A stretch of DNA of 64,000 nt from the NCBI GenBank assembly GCA_025602915.1, contig JAHLJZ010000038.1:1-64000 (forward strand). Direction: 5' to 3'. Made by a program: the position numbers and the translations under genes. The notes under the pieces were generated by a model that worked only from the letters and a program-made list of their open reading frames with translations, did no database searches and was not told the DNA's origin. Shown in pieces: positions 1 to 11,488 of this stretch; position 1 is the stretch's first letter, and each line of letters starts with the position of its first letter. The DNA is from Paraphysoderma sedebokerense (lineage: Eukaryota; Blastocladiomycota; Physodermatomycetes; Physodermatales; Physodermataceae).

Positions 1-556
1 CCCCGTTGTTCACAATCACACCTCCTCTGCGTCCGCGATTTCCATTCGCAGCATTAGGGAAGTTGACTTCAACTGAATCCGGAATTCCTGCAACACCCTC
101 GTTTCGGATCACACCAGGTCTGGACTTTCCATTTCCAGCAGGTGTTCCAGCAACTCCATCATTTACGATCACAGGGGCGGTATTGTTCGCACTTCCAATA
201 GCAGGTTTAGGCACGGCCTTAATTCGAGATGCACAGCGCGAAGCAATTTGATCGGCGTTGTCCAGTCCTTGCGGAACTTTCTTGGAGATACAGGCTGCAA
301 ATCCTGCTGCATCTTGCACTGGATTAGGGCACGGTCCAGAGTCGTTTCCAGTTGGTTTTTCTTCGGCAAAAGGCCAGTTGGGAGCAATAGATTTAACGCA
401 TTTTTCAATTTGGACCGCGTCTTCTCCACAGTAGCATTGGTCGTTGATTGCGAAAGAGTTGTTGTCGGGACACGCACAGTTTGCTGCGACGTTGGAGTTT
501 CCGAGGACGGCGGCAGAAAAAAGAACAGCGAGAGAAGTAAAAGCCAATTTTGTCAT
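1..556 (-). CDS. Small cysteine-rich secreted protein, copy 1 (3' end outside window)
   Basis: The frame starts at the ATG complementary to 554-556 and is open to the window edge, so the C-terminus is missing. The N-terminus begins MTKLAFTSLAVLFSAAVLG, a clear signal peptide ending near residue 25. Eight cysteines follow over about 80 residues, starting with a C-A-C-P and a C-Y-C-G motif. The C-terminal part is low-complexity with repeats of the form G-V-I-x-N-x-G-V-A-G-x-P (three in this copy, the last cut by the edge). I recognise no family; the cysteine spacing does not match CFEM as I know it. The product is probably extracellular or wall-associated. A nearly identical paralogue lies at 7143-7735, with which this copy shares about 690 bp of upstream DNA as well. 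No intron is seen. Confidence 0.8.
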   Translation of the reverse strand, partial: MTKLAFTSLAVLFSAAVLGNSNVAANCACPDNNSFAINDQCYCGEDAVQIEKCVKSIAPNWPFAEEKPTGNDSGPCPNPVQDAAGFAACISKKVPQGLDNADQIASRCASRIKAVPKPAIGSANNTAPVIVNDGVAGTPAGNGKSRPGVIRNEGVAGIPDSVEVNFPNAANGNRGRRGGVIVNNG

Positions 557-1248
557 GTTTGTTATTTCGATTTTGTTTGATGAGATTGAGAGTTGTAGTT
601 TTATAAAGGGGTCACCTTACTCTTTTTATAATTTTCTTTTTCTGCTTTAACGTGTTTTGCGATGCACCCATCTTTTCCTCGAACAGCCTATTTACTTTCT
701 TATTTTTCAAGCCGATAGTGCAAGGATAATGTGAACTAGTTTTGTCAGCAAGCTTTGCCTTCTCCTTTTGTTTAGTAAACTACTTAAACATTGTTTGATA
801 ATCAATGTCGTAGTGATGTGAACAATCCCGAGCCCTAGGCATGTGTTGTCAGGTTACTGCAGCCTGAGAGGCTGGCACGCTTATCAAGCGGCCGGGTAAA
901 AACAGAAGAGCTTATTTTGAATTTCATTTTTGCACTTTTTACTAGCATTGTGCTATTCCTCTTGCTAAGTTATATTCGCTTTTTGCTGATTATTTGAATA
1001 TTCATTAGCTCTACGTCTATTCAATAAATAATGTGTGTAATATGAGGTTACGAATAGTAAGGTGTTTTAATACAAGCTACTCTGCAATCCTGCAGAAAAG
1101 CCAAAATCTCTTTTGATGCCGAATGACAGAGATGATCCCACTGAATCATCTTCCGATTTCGTCCAATTAAGGAAGTTCACAATGGATTGCTCATTCTATT
1201 CTGTGCACATAAGCTACCATCCCGTTAAGGAGGGACAGAGGAATGCAT
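1..1248. repeat. Direct duplicated block, copy 1
   Basis: Positions 1-1248 match 7181-8427 in the same orientation. By eye, differences are confined to the first ~55 bases (positions 2, 27, 28, 34 and a one-base indel near 53), and I find none from about 60 to 1248. At 1249 the match drops abruptly, but weaker similarity continues to about 1430. The block covers the small secreted protein gene plus its upstream region. It begins at or before the window edge. Confidence 0.9.
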
Positions 1249-2598
1249 ATGATATTACAATAATTTCGTTTTGTACATTCAACTTCGTAGATTTACAACA
1301 AGCAAAGAAATAAAAATTGCTGTTTTATATATCCCAAATCATCTCTTAAGTAGAGATATAGGAAAGTAACCGAACCTTGAATAAAGGGGAATTAATACCG
1401 TTGACTAAAAACATGACCAGAACTCAGTAATTTGCGAAAAAATATCTGACAGTTTGTGGCTCCCTGCAATAATGCAGGTCTACGGAGTTCATTATTTCGG
1501 AAATCCGGGGAGGCAATTACTCCTTTGTCGTCCAGCTTTGAAAGTATGACGATAGAAGTTCATGATCTGGAACCTCTGCGCCACTTTCCGACTTTTTCTC
1601 TCATTGCTCACCCAAACAACCTTAATTGCTGGTTGGCAGCCATCCAAAAAAGCAGCTTGCGTCCGTAGGGTTTCCATCATCGCCCTGCAGAAGCAAATCC
1701 AGGTAACTGTAAACCTAATCAAGACGCGTTGTATCGTATGTCTCGATGTCCGCATGCTTAACTTTCGACTGATGCAATGGACCGTTTCGTTCCCATATTT
1801 TCAGAACTCCAGACTTCGAGATATATACTATTATGTAGCAAATCATTTTTATAGCAGGAGCGTCAGTATTATAGCCACATATATTAACTCAAACTGACGT
1901 AAGGCCATTCCAACACGCAGATTTTCAAATTGACTTCTATGCTCAAATTAAAAACATATAAATTAACCTATATTGATAGCTCTCTGTACATTAACTGCAA
2001 TTTTTATAAATATTCTGATAGATATGCGTTATAATTGATAAGCCATGCTTCATTGATTCACAATGAACAACGACTTACATCACTTTTCTCTCTGTATTCT
2101 GCAATCTAATTTTAGCTGTTCATGTTCTCTGCCTTACCTCCTCATTTTCTCTGACTTCATTCTTTATGACAGATGTGAGGCTATCAACATAATTAGCGTC
2201 TAATTAAACCGAAGTCAATTCAGTGCCTGGTCCATTTTGCTTAGGCGGCCTGATTGAATAGATTTACTTGTGGGCGTTTAGAATTCCTTTGGAAAATTTT
2301 GTCAGTTGAAGACAAGTTAGGTAGTTATGGAAATTCTTTTTATTTGTACAATACAATACCGTGTGAAATAAAACGGAAACCGGTCAATCGGTACCGGTCG
2401 TTCTTCAATTACGGATTGAAACAATCAGGCTAACAATAACAGTGTAATATATAACTTAAACATATCTACGAACATATAGTTTAACAATGAAATAAAAGAC
2501 AGGGATAGAGCTTCCAAAATCACTTTGCTAAAATACTTTGCTAAAAGCAAATACGTATATGTACAGTACATACTCTATCCTATTCTAATATTAGCCGA
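557..2598. other. Intergenic stretch upstream of copy 1 and downstream of the subtilisin gene
   Basis: Bases 557-1248 belong to the duplicated block and should carry the promoter of the small secreted protein gene. Bases 1249-1430 keep weak similarity to the flank of copy 2. From 1430 to 2598 I see only AT-rich sequence with short open frames on both strands that lack domain-like composition or convincing splice partners. The last ~250 bases would hold the 3' UTR of the subtilisin gene. Confidence 0.5.
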
Positions 2599-5562
2599 TT
2601 AGGCTGTGGTACATTTAAGTTGACCATTATGAACTATTTCGAATGGATCAGAAACCCAGTATTGCACTTGCAGAGGGCCCCCAACAAAACCATATTCCAA
2701 GGTTAAGTTAAATTTATACAACCCGCTTTTGGGTAGACAACGATTTTTGTCAATAGGGACATAGGAGGCAGGAGGGCTTTCTCCAATAATCGGTGAAGCA
2801 TCTGATAAATTTCCAGCGGCACCAACTTCTTGACCTGTCTCAGCGTCTACCCAAAGCAGTGTAATATTACGGGCCGGGTGATTGACATGGAACGCCACGC
2901 TCAAAGATTCCCCATTGTGAGGATGAAAAGGTGTTTTGTCATAATGATTGAGGCTTAAAGTACCATTTTCCATCTGAAGAAGTTTGACAATTGAAGGTGG
3001 TGGGAGTTTTCTGCCGCCTGGAAGACTGATGATGTCATTCGACAAGGGTCTGATTCCATTGTAATTTCCTTTGAACCCAGCGTAGGGAACATAAATTGGA
3101 GAATGCCTAGCCTTAGGAGATTCAGGAGTAATCTTGATATAGCCACTAATGATGAATAGAAATATATCAGATAGGTTGTAAATTGTTGACTTCGGTTGGC
3201 ATACACGTAACTACACACCTATAAATAACTCGGTCACTGTCATCCCAACGAGTGTCTGGGAAAATAGTGATATCAACAAGCTGACTTTGGCCTGGTCCAA
3301 CAGTCAAACTTGAAGGAGAGGCTGTAACACGGGCAGCGGCATTGAAGGCTTTCGGAGCTGTCACATCTTCACCATTGATGCTTTGAGCGGGCAAATGCTC
3401 GACAGTATATTTAGTTTCCTTGTTGCCGTTGTTCGTGATAGTGATGCGTTTTCGTTTAAACATTTGATTTCCGGAAGTGTCGTTCAGCGCAAGACGGGAA
3501 GGGAAGACCCTAGTTGTCGAGGTAACGAAAGCCAATGCATCGACTAAACCAGCGCCTTGCTTGACAACTGAGTATGCGAATTCAACATTCGACGTAGAAC
3601 GAGCTCGAGATGGTCTGGCAGTATTTTGAAGGGCTTCGAGAATCGTTTGATGTCGAGATCCTGGAAATGCTTGCAAGTAGGCAGCAACGGCCCCACTAAG
3701 AGAATATCAAATAATGACATTAGCATGCAAAGAAAAGATAATTATTTCATTGGATCAAGAACGAAACTTAGAATCACACTTACGCAATGTATGGGGACGC
3801 CATGGAGGTCCCACCTATCGTCTTGTAGCCATCACCCATTGATTGCGGGTACGCAGACGTTACGGGATCGCCAATAGCCCTATTGCCAGAGTAACGATCA
3901 ATTTCAGCGAAATTTTTTTGCAGTCTTTTTAGAAAATACTCACGCAATATCAGGTTTGATCTCGAGATTAGTACCAAAACCCCAAGTTGATGATTCTACA
4001 GGTTGTCCTGCGCCAGGATGAGGAAATCCAAACTTCGAACCAATCGGTTAATATAATTTTAGAAAGAGATTGCAAACAATTTATTCGCTTCTTTAGAGCT
4101 TACCGTTTCATCTGCCGAAGGGAAGAATACATTAATGAAACTGTCTTTGGCAGAATTAAGCAATGTGCCCGCATCTTCTCTTAACATGAAAACAACGGGC
4201 ACATTAAATTGTCCAAGATTTCCGATTTCTTCCTCTAAGTGTAATGGTTCCTCAATGCGGGGGTAAAAGACTACCCCAATTGCACCCGCCTTGTGTGCGA
4301 GTTCTACTACATCCGCCAAAGAGCTGTCGAGAACTGAAATCAGCACAGCATATACGACCGTGATATGAGGGGGATTTCTAACCATGTAACATAAAATTGA
4401 ATTAGGGCCACCTTGCCCTGAAATTGATTTTCTGAGAATTCTGGACAGCCATTGCGATTCAACTGAAGATCTAGGGAAGCAGGGACGACAGTTGCATTTT
4501 TTATACCACGTTTGGCAAAATCGTCGTTTCCCTCAACATTACAATATTTGAGTTTTTTCCCATTGACAATCATATACTTGAGAAAGATAAAGGAGTTGTA
4601 AATGTTGGCGACACCGATGGCTTCTTTCACATTCATCGGGTTCTCTATCCGATAAAGACCCATGCCACCGGTATTTCCGACAGCTCCAACAATAATGATC
4701 CCTTTGTTAGCAATATTTGTAGCTGCCTCGGCAAGTTTACGCGACCCCCACATGTTGGGGAATCCGACAGATAAATTTATGATATTCATTCCGTCAGCGG
4801 CGGCTTGCTCCATGGCCCTAACGTCGGGATGATGAACAATTAATGATGATTGCTTTGGTATCTTTAATCTAAAGTTGATAAAGGAAATCTTACTCTATAA
4901 CATTGTCTACTAGGGGCCCGGCTTTACATCCAGCTACCCGGTAAGCGCCAAATGTAACGTCGGGTGCAACTCCGCCTATCTTCTCATCAAGTCCACCGAT
5001 GATCCCTGCTACATGGGTACCTGGCGTTGGCTAAATGTTAACAGCATTGCAAAACCGGAATTCAACAAACGAAGTACGTACCATGCCCGTTGCAATCCAT
5101 TGGATCATTGTCGGGAAAGATGGATTTTGCAGACCCGTCAAAGTTATCCCCAACAAAATCTTTACCGTATTTTACACGGCAGCCTTCTCCAGCAAATGTG
5201 GTACACTTTTTGCCAGGAATTGCAAAAGCGGGATGTTTCCAGTCGATACCAGTATCAATTACCCCCACCTTGACATTTTTGCCTGTGAGACCTAATTCTA
5301 CAAGAAAAAATTTATTTCTCAACGTTACCGGGCCGTCGTTCGTTAGGGGACAACTTAGTTTTCACTCACCTTGATATTCTTTCGTTAACGTAGTATCTAA
5401 TGCAGCAGCTTTTCGTGCGTCTTCCTCTGATAGTTTGGCAATCATGCGAAGGCGACCATTTGGCAGTGCATTGAGTTCGGGAGTACTTTGTGCGTTGGCT
5501 TCCACCCAAGTTGTCGCAAAAGTTGCATATATCAAAAGGGCAAGACACCATTGTTTCTTCAT
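2599..5562 (-). CDS. Secreted subtilisin-like serine protease (S8) with PA domain
   Basis: Nine exons on the minus strand: 5562-5370, 5297-5082, 5020-4894, 4817-4383, 4323-4104, 4032-3944, 3879-3784, 3695-3219, 3145-2599. They give 2400 nt, 799 residues. A signal peptide covers about residues 1-24. The catalytic triad is visible: Asp79 in VIDTGID, His136 in NGHGTHVAG and Ser452 in [10 protein letters not shown] protease-associated domain is inserted between His and Ser, roughly residues 270-390, with V-A-L-I-Q and H-K-A-G-A-I-G-V motifs. The ~300 residues after Ser look like Fn3-like or C-terminal beta domains of the minor extracellular protease/pyrolysin type. An oddity is the prosegment: only about 40 residues separate the signal peptide from the catalytic domain, too short for a full I9 inhibitor domain. 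The gene probably encodes an endopeptidase for extracellular protein digestion. It lies between the two copies of the small secreted protein gene, on the same strand. Confidence 0.9.
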
Positions 5563-7142
5563 CTTTCTGTCAGTTGCGTGTTTTCAAAGTTAATGAAAGT
5601 GCTCTGTCTATCTTTAAATACTTCGCTTGCTTTGGGAATTCTTATTCCCTTCGATTGTTTGGCTAACCCCTGCCTCATAGTTGAAATGAAACGCACAATG
5701 AAGATATAAATTCTTTTAATGCTTGCTGCTAATTAGCAGATTTTGTCAGCTATTTCTAACAATCGACTGAGGTATGTCATTCTTTATGTAAGAACGAAAC
5801 AATTGGTAGCTCCCCGCATCTGCCATCTCGCGCACCGCTTCTATTGTACTCCAGCATTAAGGCAATATTCGACAACACGCTTTTTGGAATGATTCAATTG
5901 CTTGAAAAAAATTAGCAATAGATTAAAGCTTATATGCGATAAGATATGTTAAGAATCTGGTCGCTCGGAGTGAAGGTCATAGTATGTGCGCGGGTAGTCT
6001 TGAGGGGTAACTGTCGACTATTCCATAATATAGAGAACTATGAATAACCACATAAATAACTAAGTACACAGTGCTATAATACTGAATATATCATTCACTC
6101 GGCTTTAAGTGGACTTTCATTCCTAACAAGATGGATGGATAATTCTGTCTCTTGGTGTAACACAGCTTTGCTAGGAAATATACAGTCACGTATATCATTC
6201 GACAGTTTGCACCTTTCAATTAGAATTTCTCGAGGAGCTTTCGGATATTGGTCAGTTTGGGCATAAATATACCGTCAATGGAATGTTGAAATAGTATACC
6301 GAGGTTAGATGTATCGAACCACGATGTTTCCTCATAAATTCTGGGTTAGGGCGCGGAGGCCAGTCTGGAAGCATATATACGCAGCTGTCTTGAACAAACG
6401 ACAAAGTGATGCTGAATGCTGATGCCTCGAACAAAAAAAGCCTAAACTAAACATTGATAAAAAATAAGTCCTTGCCAGACTTGGTCAATGTCATTTCTCC
6501 TTGAATTGTAAAGAAGCTCCAGTGTTCGCGCGAGAATAAGACAATTAATGAGCTCCATGTATTGGTTGAAAACTTTGTAGATAAGACTATATATACCAAA
6601 CCCCTCAATCAGGCAGTTCAAGTTACGCATCTCAAACTATATAGATAAGCGCTTGAAAGATGATGCTCTATTCATCGAAATCACCGGGAATTTCAGTTAC
6701 TGGTAATTGCACATTTTGATCATCAAATACCCGGAAAATCGAAAACAAAACATCAATACAATTATGCAGTGCTAAAATCAAGTAACTCATCTCTCAACTG
6801 ATGAGAAATAGCAGGCAGATTAAAATCAGGCAGCACAGGTTTTGAGGCGGTCCTTTGAAATTTTGGGCGAAATCTGACCGGTTCAGGTCTTTGCTGAAGT
6901 CCGTATTATCGTTCAAAGAACTCACACAAGCAAATGACTCCGATTATATAGTTTATTGTAGTTGACAATGCCAAGAACACACGTAATTTTCATAATAATT
7001 TTACACTGTAAGAATTTTAAATAACCTATACAATTTATATGACATCCGAATCAAAATTAGTGATTCCTTACACGGTTATACCGTTTTACAATATGATATA
7101 TCGTCCTCGGTGATTTCCAATTTACAACCATACTGATATGCA
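5563..7142. other. Intergenic stretch, no gene recognised
   Basis: The bases just above 5562 should hold the subtilisin promoter, and the bases just below 7143 the 3' region of the second small secreted protein gene. In between I see AT-rich sequence with short open frames only (for example 6252-6434 and 6442-6630 on the minus strand), none with a recognisable motif or splice partner. Confidence 0.5.
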
Positions 7143-7735
7143 TTATTTTGTGAACTCAACAGAATCTGGTCTTCCAGCAACTCCGTTGTTCACAATCACA
7201 CCTCCTCTGCGTCCGCCGTTTCCGTTCGCAGCTTAGGGAAGTTGACTTCAACTGAATCCGGAATTCCTGCAACACCCTCGTTTCGGATCACACCAGGTCT
7301 GGACTTTCCATTTCCAGCAGGTGTTCCAGCAACTCCATCATTTACGATCACAGGGGCGGTATTGTTCGCACTTCCAATAGCAGGTTTAGGCACGGCCTTA
7401 ATTCGAGATGCACAGCGCGAAGCAATTTGATCGGCGTTGTCCAGTCCTTGCGGAACTTTCTTGGAGATACAGGCTGCAAATCCTGCTGCATCTTGCACTG
7501 GATTAGGGCACGGTCCAGAGTCGTTTCCAGTTGGTTTTTCTTCGGCAAAAGGCCAGTTGGGAGCAATAGATTTAACGCATTTTTCAATTTGGACCGCGTC
7601 TTCTCCACAGTAGCATTGGTCGTTGATTGCGAAAGAGTTGTTGTCGGGACACGCACAGTTTGCTGCGACGTTGGAGTTTCCGAGGACGGCGGCAGAAAAA
7701 AGAACAGCGAGAGAAGTAAAAGCCAATTTTGTCAT
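7143..7735 (-). CDS. Small cysteine-rich secreted protein, copy 2 (shifted C-terminal frame)
   Basis: The ATG is complementary to 7733-7735. The open frame ends at a TGA at 7196-7198 and encodes 179 residues. Signal peptide, eight-cysteine region and the first two G-V-x-x-N-x-G-V-A-G-x-P repeats are the same as in copy 1. Near 7232 this copy has one base fewer than copy 1, so its last 14 residues are in a different frame from those of copy 1. In copy 1's frame the sequence downstream here would carry a third repeat and end at a TAA at 7143-7145; hence the span given. The product is therefore either a shortened paralogue or the result of an assembly error. Function unknown. Confidence 0.75.
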
Positions 7736-8427
7736 GTTTGTTATTTCGATTTTGTTTGATGAGATTGAGAGTTGTAGTTTTATAAAGGGGTCACCTTACT
7801 CTTTTTATAATTTTCTTTTTCTGCTTTAACGTGTTTTGCGATGCACCCATCTTTTCCTCGAACAGCCTATTTACTTTCTTATTTTTCAAGCCGATAGTGC
7901 AAGGATAATGTGAACTAGTTTTGTCAGCAAGCTTTGCCTTCTCCTTTTGTTTAGTAAACTACTTAAACATTGTTTGATAATCAATGTCGTAGTGATGTGA
8001 ACAATCCCGAGCCCTAGGCATGTGTTGTCAGGTTACTGCAGCCTGAGAGGCTGGCACGCTTATCAAGCGGCCGGGTAAAAACAGAAGAGCTTATTTTGAA
8101 TTTCATTTTTGCACTTTTTACTAGCATTGTGCTATTCCTCTTGCTAAGTTATATTCGCTTTTTGCTGATTATTTGAATATTCATTAGCTCTACGTCTATT
8201 CAATAAATAATGTGTGTAATATGAGGTTACGAATAGTAAGGTGTTTTAATACAAGCTACTCTGCAATCCTGCAGAAAAGCCAAAATCTCTTTTGATGCCG
8301 AATGACAGAGATGATCCCACTGAATCATCTTCCGATTTCGTCCAATTAAGGAAGTTCACAATGGATTGCTCATTCTATTCTGTGCACATAAGCTACCATC
8401 CCGTTAAGGAGGGACAGAGGAATGCAT
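7181..8427. repeat. Direct duplicated block, copy 2
   Basis: This is the partner of 1-1248, offset by 7180 before the one-base indel and 7179 after it. Identity appears complete from about 7240 to 8427 and ends sharply in the motif GAATGCAT. Beyond 8427 there is only diverged similarity to 1249-1430, for example the shared GTTGACT motif at 8548 and 1399. Confidence 0.9.
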
Positions 8428-9117
8428 CTAATGTATTTTATACATTCAATTGTGGATTACCGAGAATCAAAATAAATTTTCAACTGTTGTTCTTTATATA
8501 CCGAGTCGTCTATTTAAATAGTTTTCTGAAATAAAAGGGAAATACAGTTGACTGAAAACGACAAGACCGAATCCCAACCTATGAAAAAAAACCAATTTGA
8601 TTCGACACAAAGCATATCCATGAAACGAGTGTCCACCGCATCCATGAATGTCATTTATTCGTCTGCAGTATCTTCCATGTTTTCCGTTAGATCAAGGCAC
8701 TCGCCATACGCTTGCCATGCGTCATCAAGGGACGACATTTGTAAGTTTCTATAGCTTGACCTTCAGATGGAGACGACATCACATAGTGGGAAAATCCTCG
8801 ATCTCCTTCAAATACCTTCAACAGAAATTCCAATATTCCCTTATCAACTGGTATCACTATCATCCGCCCAATACAAGCTTCCTTCATCAAAATCAAAATT
8901 TTAACAATCTAAATGATATATCACTCTTCAATGTTAAGCAAGCCTTTTTTCGACTAAATGTGGTGTAGTATTTTTCAAGTTTGTTTGGATTGTTCAAGCG
9001 CGACGTGCAAAAAACAGGCTGGCAATTCTCTACTTGGGACAGAATTATTCGTGCAGAAATCTTATCTGCAACATTTACCGAGAATTGATCTATAAGTCGA
9101 TCTTGCTGTCGGCCAGT
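7736..9117. other. Intergenic stretch between secreted-protein gene copy 2 and MSS1
   Basis: Bases 7736-8427 are the duplicated upstream region of the small secreted protein gene. From 8428 to about 8600 the sequence is diverged from 1249-1430. The rest has short open frames only. A 69-residue minus frame at 8687-8896 is discussed among the rejected items. Confidence 0.5.
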
Positions 9118-11488
9118 ATGTCTCGACCATTACGGTTGAGCTGCTGTTTCCTTTCGCTTTTGTACAGATCATTTTCACTCACCGGAGCCTCAAAGATCCG
9201 GCCACACCATCCAAAAATTATTCGTCCGTTGCATCACATTCCCACTAGATCTTCAGATTTCTCTTGTTCCAAACTTAAAAGTAATAATATATCTCGCTAT
9301 TATACTAAAAGGAATATACTCTCAACACCTCACCATGAACATACTATTTTCGCTCTTTCGACTGCCCAAGGGAAAGCTGGTGTAGCAGTGTTTCGAGTGT
9401 CTGGTCCTAAAGCCAAAGATGTATGTTTCGGTATCTGGTTATGTAAACTATTTTTGGCGGCAGTTTGACTAATGGAAGTATTGCCTACTCAGGTACTTCG
9501 TTTGATGACAACTAGGTTAAAGGGAAAATCCACAAAAACAGATCTCGTGAAACCCCGTTATGCATTGTACAGACGGATCATTCATCCAAAATCAAAAGAA
9601 CCGTTGGACACTGGAGTAGTGGTATTTTTTCAAGGTTTATAACTCTTTCTTGGGTTGTATAAAGATGTTTTTGAACCACTAATTTCGTATTATCAGGTCC
9701 TAATAGTTTCACTGGCGAAGATGTGGTGGAGTTGCATGTTCATGGAGGGACAGCCGTCATACAGAGCGTTGTAAAAGCGTTAGGAGATATACCTGGATTT
9801 CGTCATGCCGAGAAAGGAGAATTCATTAAGCGGTTAGCTACTTGTGACTTGCACTCAATTGTGGTGGAAAAGACAATTAGCGCTTCGAATGCTAACAGTA
9901 GGCTTACACTGCAGAGCGTTTGACAACGAGAAACTTGATTTGACAGAAATCGAGGGTTTGGCAGATCTGATAAACGCCGAGACAGAGGCTCAGCGGAAGC
10001 AAGCATTGCGACAGGCCGGGGTATGAGTTATCCATGTGTTCTTAACTTTTACCTCCGTTACTTAAAAATCAACGTATAGGGTGCCCTAAAACATTTGTAC
10101 GATACATGGAGGACGAAATTGATTAAAAATTTGGCTCACATTGAAGCGATCATAGATTTCGGAGAAGAAGAACAAATTGAAGATGGATTATTAGACGGAG
10201 GTAAGCTGAGCTGACAACTATCTCTACATATGCTTATTGATGGCTTGCATCAGTTGTCCGAAACATGAATGATCTTCGGGAGGAAATATCGACTCATTTG
10301 AATGATAATCGACGAGGCGAAATCCTGCGAAATGGAATTCATGTCACTATTTTAGGTCCTCCAAATGCTGGAAAGTCGTCACTTTTGAATTGGCTTGGTT
10401 GGTTTTTGATTTCTACTGATTAATAACATCACATAGTTCAATCTAATAGTTGCCGCTTTGTATCAAATCAAATAGCCCAGCGTCAAGCTGCCATCGTTTC
10501 ACCTCACGCCGGCACAACTAGAGACATTTTAGAACTTTCGTTAAACATTGGTGGTTATCCAGTTTTAATCGGCGACACTGCTGGGCTGCGTGAAAGTTCG
10601 GACGAAGTTGAAATGGTCGGAGTTGAAAGAGCTAAGCAACGGTACGTCTACTTGTAGCAACGTCGAAACGCTGATAATATGGTTGACTGTGTATCTTTTT
10701 CATTTCATTTTTTTTTTGCGTTGGAAGTCTGAAGAATACGGATCTTAAAATTCTCATGCTCGATAGCACCGATCTCATCGCCGATTCTTTCAAAACACAA
10801 ATTGGCCAAGACGTTTTGAAATTTATTGATGAAAATACTTTGATATTGCTCAACAAAGCCGATTTATTGGATTCTCCAAGGAACTCCTCGTCAGATTTAA
10901 AATCAGACTTGAAATCAAGAGCTATGGACTCTATTTCAGATTCCCTTGAATCATCTATGATGTCTCCGCAAAATTGGATAAAACTGAATTCACAATTTTC
11001 CCATTTTGTACATCTGGTGTCAATTGAAAATGGTTTTGGAATGGACCTATTTCTGAACTCACTCACCGATCAATTGAAGCAACGGTACGACAGTTTAATC
11101 CTTTCTTCTTAGTTAACATTTTAATATTTTGATTCATTCGGTATTAAATAATGAATAATCTTATCTCAAGGTTTGATGCATCTGCTGAAACGCCAATTAT
11201 CTCACATTCACGATACCGTGAGCATTTGAATGCTTGTCTTGATTCAATAGATCGATTCGTTGGTGTGTTCGCATCAAATTTTTTACCCCCTGATATTGAA
11301 ACTTACGTCTGATTCGTTATATACTTGGAACAGAAATAGCGTCTAATGATGGTGACTTTGAGGCAGATGTAGTACTAGCAGCAGAAGAAATACGACTGGC
11401 CGCTCATTCATTAGGCAAAATTACTGGCCGTGTAGATGTGGAGGAAGTGTTAGATGTAGTATTCGGTGAATTTTGTATAGGAAAGTGA
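9118..11488 (+). CDS. MSS1: Mitochondrial tRNA uridine-modification GTPase (MnmE/TrmE, Mss1/GTPBP3)
   Basis: Ten exons: 9118-9420, 9493-9634, 9697-9832, 9915-10020, 10080-10200, 10254-10397, 10476-10641, 10728-11084, 11171-11262, 11334-11488; 1722 nt, 573 residues. The family installs the 5-(carboxymethyl)aminomethyl-type group on the wobble uridine of mitochondrial tRNAs together with Mto1/GidA. The N-terminus is basic, serine-rich and free of acidic residues, consistent with a mitochondrial presequence; this is why I start at 9118 rather than at the in-frame ATG at 9034. The formyl-THF-binding N-domain has [12 protein letters not shown] and V-E-L-H-V-H-G-G. The G domain shows G1 [10 protein letters not shown]2 TTRD, G3 DTAG and G4 NKAD. 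The protein ends with the family's invariant FCIGK. Between G4 and G5 there is a Ser/Asp/Lys-rich insertion of about 25 residues. Confidence 0.95.

Noticed and set aside
248-650. Plus-strand open frames across the secreted protein gene (also at 7427-7829)
   Set aside because: They lie antisense to the minus-strand gene with signal peptide and ordered cysteines, and are identical in both copies only because the DNA is duplicated.
8687-8896. 69-residue minus-strand open frame near the edge of the duplicated block
   Set aside because: The composition is protein-like and a possible continuation exists in another frame towards 8655, but I could not define convincing splice sites or recognise a family.
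9034-9117. Earlier in-frame start for MSS1
   Set aside because: It would add 28 residues ahead of a good mitochondrial presequence; the ATG at 9118 gives a more typical N-terminus.
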